IMG/VR virus record: IMGVR_UViG_3300025168_000038
Coordinates: 44,144-108,143 of that record
DNA: 64,000 bases
Strand: one strand, 5' to 3'
Origin: a virus
Part shown: positions 63,801 through 64,000 of the stretch, in pieces
Layout: the number at the start of each line of letters is the position of its first letter
How positions within the stretch are numbered: position 1 is the stretch's first letter
Translations under genes and position numbers: made by a program
The notes under the pieces: generated by a model
The model's input: only the letters and a program-made list of their open reading frames with translations
What the model was told of the DNA's origin: nothing
The model's database searches: none

Positions 63801-64000
63801 CAGAAGAAAGACCATTTCGTGCTGCAGTAAGAACACCTGTACCTGTATTAAAACTTAAACTAGTTAAATAATAATTAGTAGTAGTATCTGTAGCATTAAT
63901 TGTAATAGTATCACCAGATCTAGCAGTAGTAACATTAGTACCACCTGCAATAGCTAATGTATCATTATTACTATTTGCTGTAGCTGTCCCATTATCAGCT
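57877..64000 (-). CDS. Very long tail fibre with S74-type C-terminal chaperone (N-terminus beyond right edge)
   Basis: The frame is open from the right edge to the stop at 57877. An internal ATG at 63753 could be taken as the start, but the frame continues upstream to base 64000 with fibre-like sequence (TVDLDGRYLELTGGTM), so the true N-terminus is outside. More than 2040 residues are visible. The body is Gly/Ser/Thr-rich with many repeats: DGRYLELTGG, YFKIDGQYEVNRF, QYVNGAGNLTSFPS, ITVDAYGRVTGVTTGG, AAEVRSLIGAGT, and GDITNVSAGxGLTGGGxSGS. The last 92 residues begin SDERLKDDIETL and end in a helix (AVKDQQKQIDELKAQIND). This is the intramolecular chaperone autoprotease (peptidase S74), where the Ser and Lys of SDERLK drive self-cleavage after trimer folding. 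It overlaps the next gene by 17 bp. Confidence 0.88.
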   Translation of the reverse strand, partial: ADNGTATANSNNDTLAIAGGTNVTTARSGDTITINATDTTTNYYLTSLSFNTGTGVLTAARNGLSSVTVDLDGRYLELTGGTMTGNIAMGTNRVIFGSSSDLKIYNDGSDNYLENTSGDMYIMQRADNAIISFQCDNGAGGDAEYFKIDGQYEVNRFLKNARFNDGVKANFGTVDDLQIYHNASNSYINDTGTGDLYIQASDNMYFQTYGSGKRWITLTENAAVDLFYNDSKKFETTNTGVNVTGNMIASGDVYAEDNIYLTDTGTARAAISLDSSDRDNLNIRAISLGSLMRFYTQDTLALVLDASQNATFAGTATATSFISSTDSGININGLTMTRVAANSAIRVSDGLETLGLLRSYAGLNVATTGIFGGLVSGITPVAAANFTTKAYVDNAVSGVSSGVTSVATTNGITGGTITSTGTIQLDSTVVRTTGTQSIAGTKTFSGVGVFTNSGGIQTSRIDTQSGQQLVLNAGESSSYATGQTGESVYLNAEAGLEINSSPDNWSSGWAGRSNAYINRADTTSYLPGVLTVKTGITLTGTGRIQGIDTVSSGTDAANKTYVDNAISGVPQGDITAVVAGTGLSGGGTSGSVTLNNTITNNNQLSNGSGYITASSTNTLTNKSGNISQWTNDSGYVTSSGGSMSTWTLTADSGGSETISNGESVDIAGGTNITTVRSGATVTINTSATTNTGTVTSVGISHGGNAFNTGSAVTTSGTLAITMAGSSSQYVNGAGNLTSFPSIPSAANNATITIAAGTNLTTGGNFTTNQGSNETITINMATGGVGAGTYGSTSNSTKIDNITVDAYGRVTGVTTGGTGQVNTVSAGNANTIQVSGTTGVTVTANTGTVSSSSSNLATGAQIQTAINTAVTGVLKYDGVWNASTNSPTLSSGSGTVGEYYIVSVAGSTNLDGITDWAVGDWAVFSDQATDAWQKIDNTQVGNVTGSGSAGRISIWNSASNITSDSGLTFNTSTNALAVGGTVTWSGGSSAESNSAYDNMITGFSDSGSSTITLTLTQNDGGTYTTSFSNPQGTMSSFVINTATGLDGGATVTNGGTVNLALDLSEFADSGTLVGTDHLISLDGNAERKSTISSIPLSIFNNNSGFTSFAEPGIFSGGGTPTLASGVTGAEIRSLIGAGTSSSAGVTSVGTSGSVNGLTLSGGTITSTGTVTLGGTLSINNGDWSGTDLSVANGGTGSSTASGARSNLGVVNDTGTPAILSNGSSPSLNSGISAAEVRSLIGAGTGSGTMTGFGVSNLASGQGTTFTISNGQTVGIIGGTNISSVVSTANETITLNYDGPLPAITTNGSTPSLASGITAAEVRSLIGAGTSSSAGVTSVATSTGLTGGTITSTGTLSLNLNGLATTATGGNADFFAVVNSSGSQFKIAAGNISNSTFENDANYITSSSVGNGQIDGRTSGNGLSGSMDATANQSGNTTFTVTSNATTAATASTIAYRDSSADLNVRLLRANYANQSTISGAIAFRVNNSSDNYTRYCSSPSAIRTFIGAASSSVVSGVTSVATSGSVNGLTLSGGTITSTGTVTLGGTLSISNSDWSGTDLSVANGGTGSSTASGARSNLGVVNANNATITIAGADGIRINSGASGNFTTNQSSNETITVTMDYAGTDNFILASVDATGSAIATTDKIIYSDVSNNDIQYGNVSDLPFTNNNGDITNVSAGDGLTGGGSSGSVSVAVDYVGSDNIILDAPNTATGTLSTSDQILVSSASTTNVAKSTISNLPFTNNSGDITNVSAGTGMSGGGSSGSVTLNCTITNNNQLTNGAGYTTSVGDITNVSAGSGLTGGGASGSVSLAVDYGTSGLINDAPGGSGTPDVDDELLISTSSSGTGATVKYTLNDLPFLQTGTSSFSNLTVTNTLNVRGAIDLADNDILRFGTGDDIEMFFSGSDMFMDINNGEDFKIRDGNSGNATRFTFDADGGNFTATGNITAFSDERLKDDIETLDGSKVLDMRGVSYTKDGKAGSGVIAQELEKVAPELVMTNEKEDGMKSVAYGNLVGYLIEAVKDQQKQIDELKAQINDISN
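59254..59430 (-). repeat. Protein-level repeat B within the large fibre
   Basis: Encodes 59 residues (SVNGLTLSGG ... ARSNLGVVN) matching the segment encoded at 60370-60546 at 57 of 59 positions, while only about 18 codons are identical by hand alignment. Confidence 0.7.
60370..60546 (-). repeat. Protein-level repeat A within the large fibre
   Basis: Partner of 59254-59430. Same 59-residue block apart from two substitutions (NNGD versus SNSD), with most shared residues written in different codons. Confidence 0.7.

Noticed and set aside
1-64000. Stop-codon reassignment, known in some crAss-like phages
   Set aside because: Long genes are uninterrupted under the standard code, and TAA, TAG (nrdA, polymerase gene) and TGA (44-residue gene) all end genes at sensible places.
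1-64000. CRISPR array, insertion sequence, integrase or attachment site
   Set aside because: No regularly spaced direct repeats, transposase or integrase motifs were seen; the repeats found are within fibre and cargo coding sequence.

Overview
The window is part of a tailed-phage genome, most probably a marine crAss-like phage (order Crassvirales) infecting a Bacteroidota host. Five observations support this. The DNA is strongly AT-rich. Starts are preceded by A-rich leaders with no Shine-Dalgarno sequence. Two signal peptides have Bacteroidota-type cleavage sites (ASA|Q, LS|Q). One promoter matches TTG-N19-TAnnTTTG exactly. Finally, the gene order small ring proteins, giant 'muzzle' protein, several giant cargo proteins, giant RNA polymerase with a DFDID motif is the tail and cargo module of Crassvirales. 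The code appears standard: TAA, TAG and TGA all end genes. Portal, capsid, terminase and DNA polymerase genes are not in this window. All family assignments are by eye; no database search was possible.

Layout: everything is on the minus strand except a two-gene ribonucleotide reductase operon (nrdB-nrdA, 6109-8722, plus strand). Reading the minus strand in the direction of transcription (right to left): a very long tail fibre with a C-terminal S74-type chaperone, cut by the right edge (64000-57877); three small proteins (57893-56627); a vWA/FN3 protein and a Cys-rich FN3-like protein (56499-53681); a calcineurin-type phosphoesterase bracketed by two terminators (53573-52350); a conserved small protein and two ring-like proteins (52290-50058); a 2219-residue muzzle-like protein with an embedded von Willebrand A domain (50040-43381); a 1568-residue protein with two HExxH motifs and a lysozyme-like C-terminus; and then cargo proteins of 841, 934, 1103, 4387 (virion RNA polymerase) and 1929 residues (38604-10936). 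Next is an envelope cassette: outer-membrane beta-barrel, membrane-anchored coiled coil, and secreted thioredoxin-fold protein lacking CxxC. A 35-residue zinc-ribbon gene then meets nrdA tail to tail.

Left of the RNR operon, a second minus-strand operon (5825 to the left edge) carries two small proteins, a fibre, a 3TM-type holin, a run of small Lys-rich proteins, a 27-residue CDGSH-type mini-protein, a small virion-like protein, and a second fibre cut by the left edge.

An AT-rich 16-mer (minus-strand reading ATTTTGTATATTATTA) occurs three times identically, with two weaker variants, only in gaps just upstream of minus-strand units. It is a candidate phage-specific promoter. The structural genes would build the tail and load the virion with polymerase, protease-like and muralytic proteins. 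RNR supplies deoxynucleotides, and the holin and possibly the envelope cassette act at the cell surface or at lysis.
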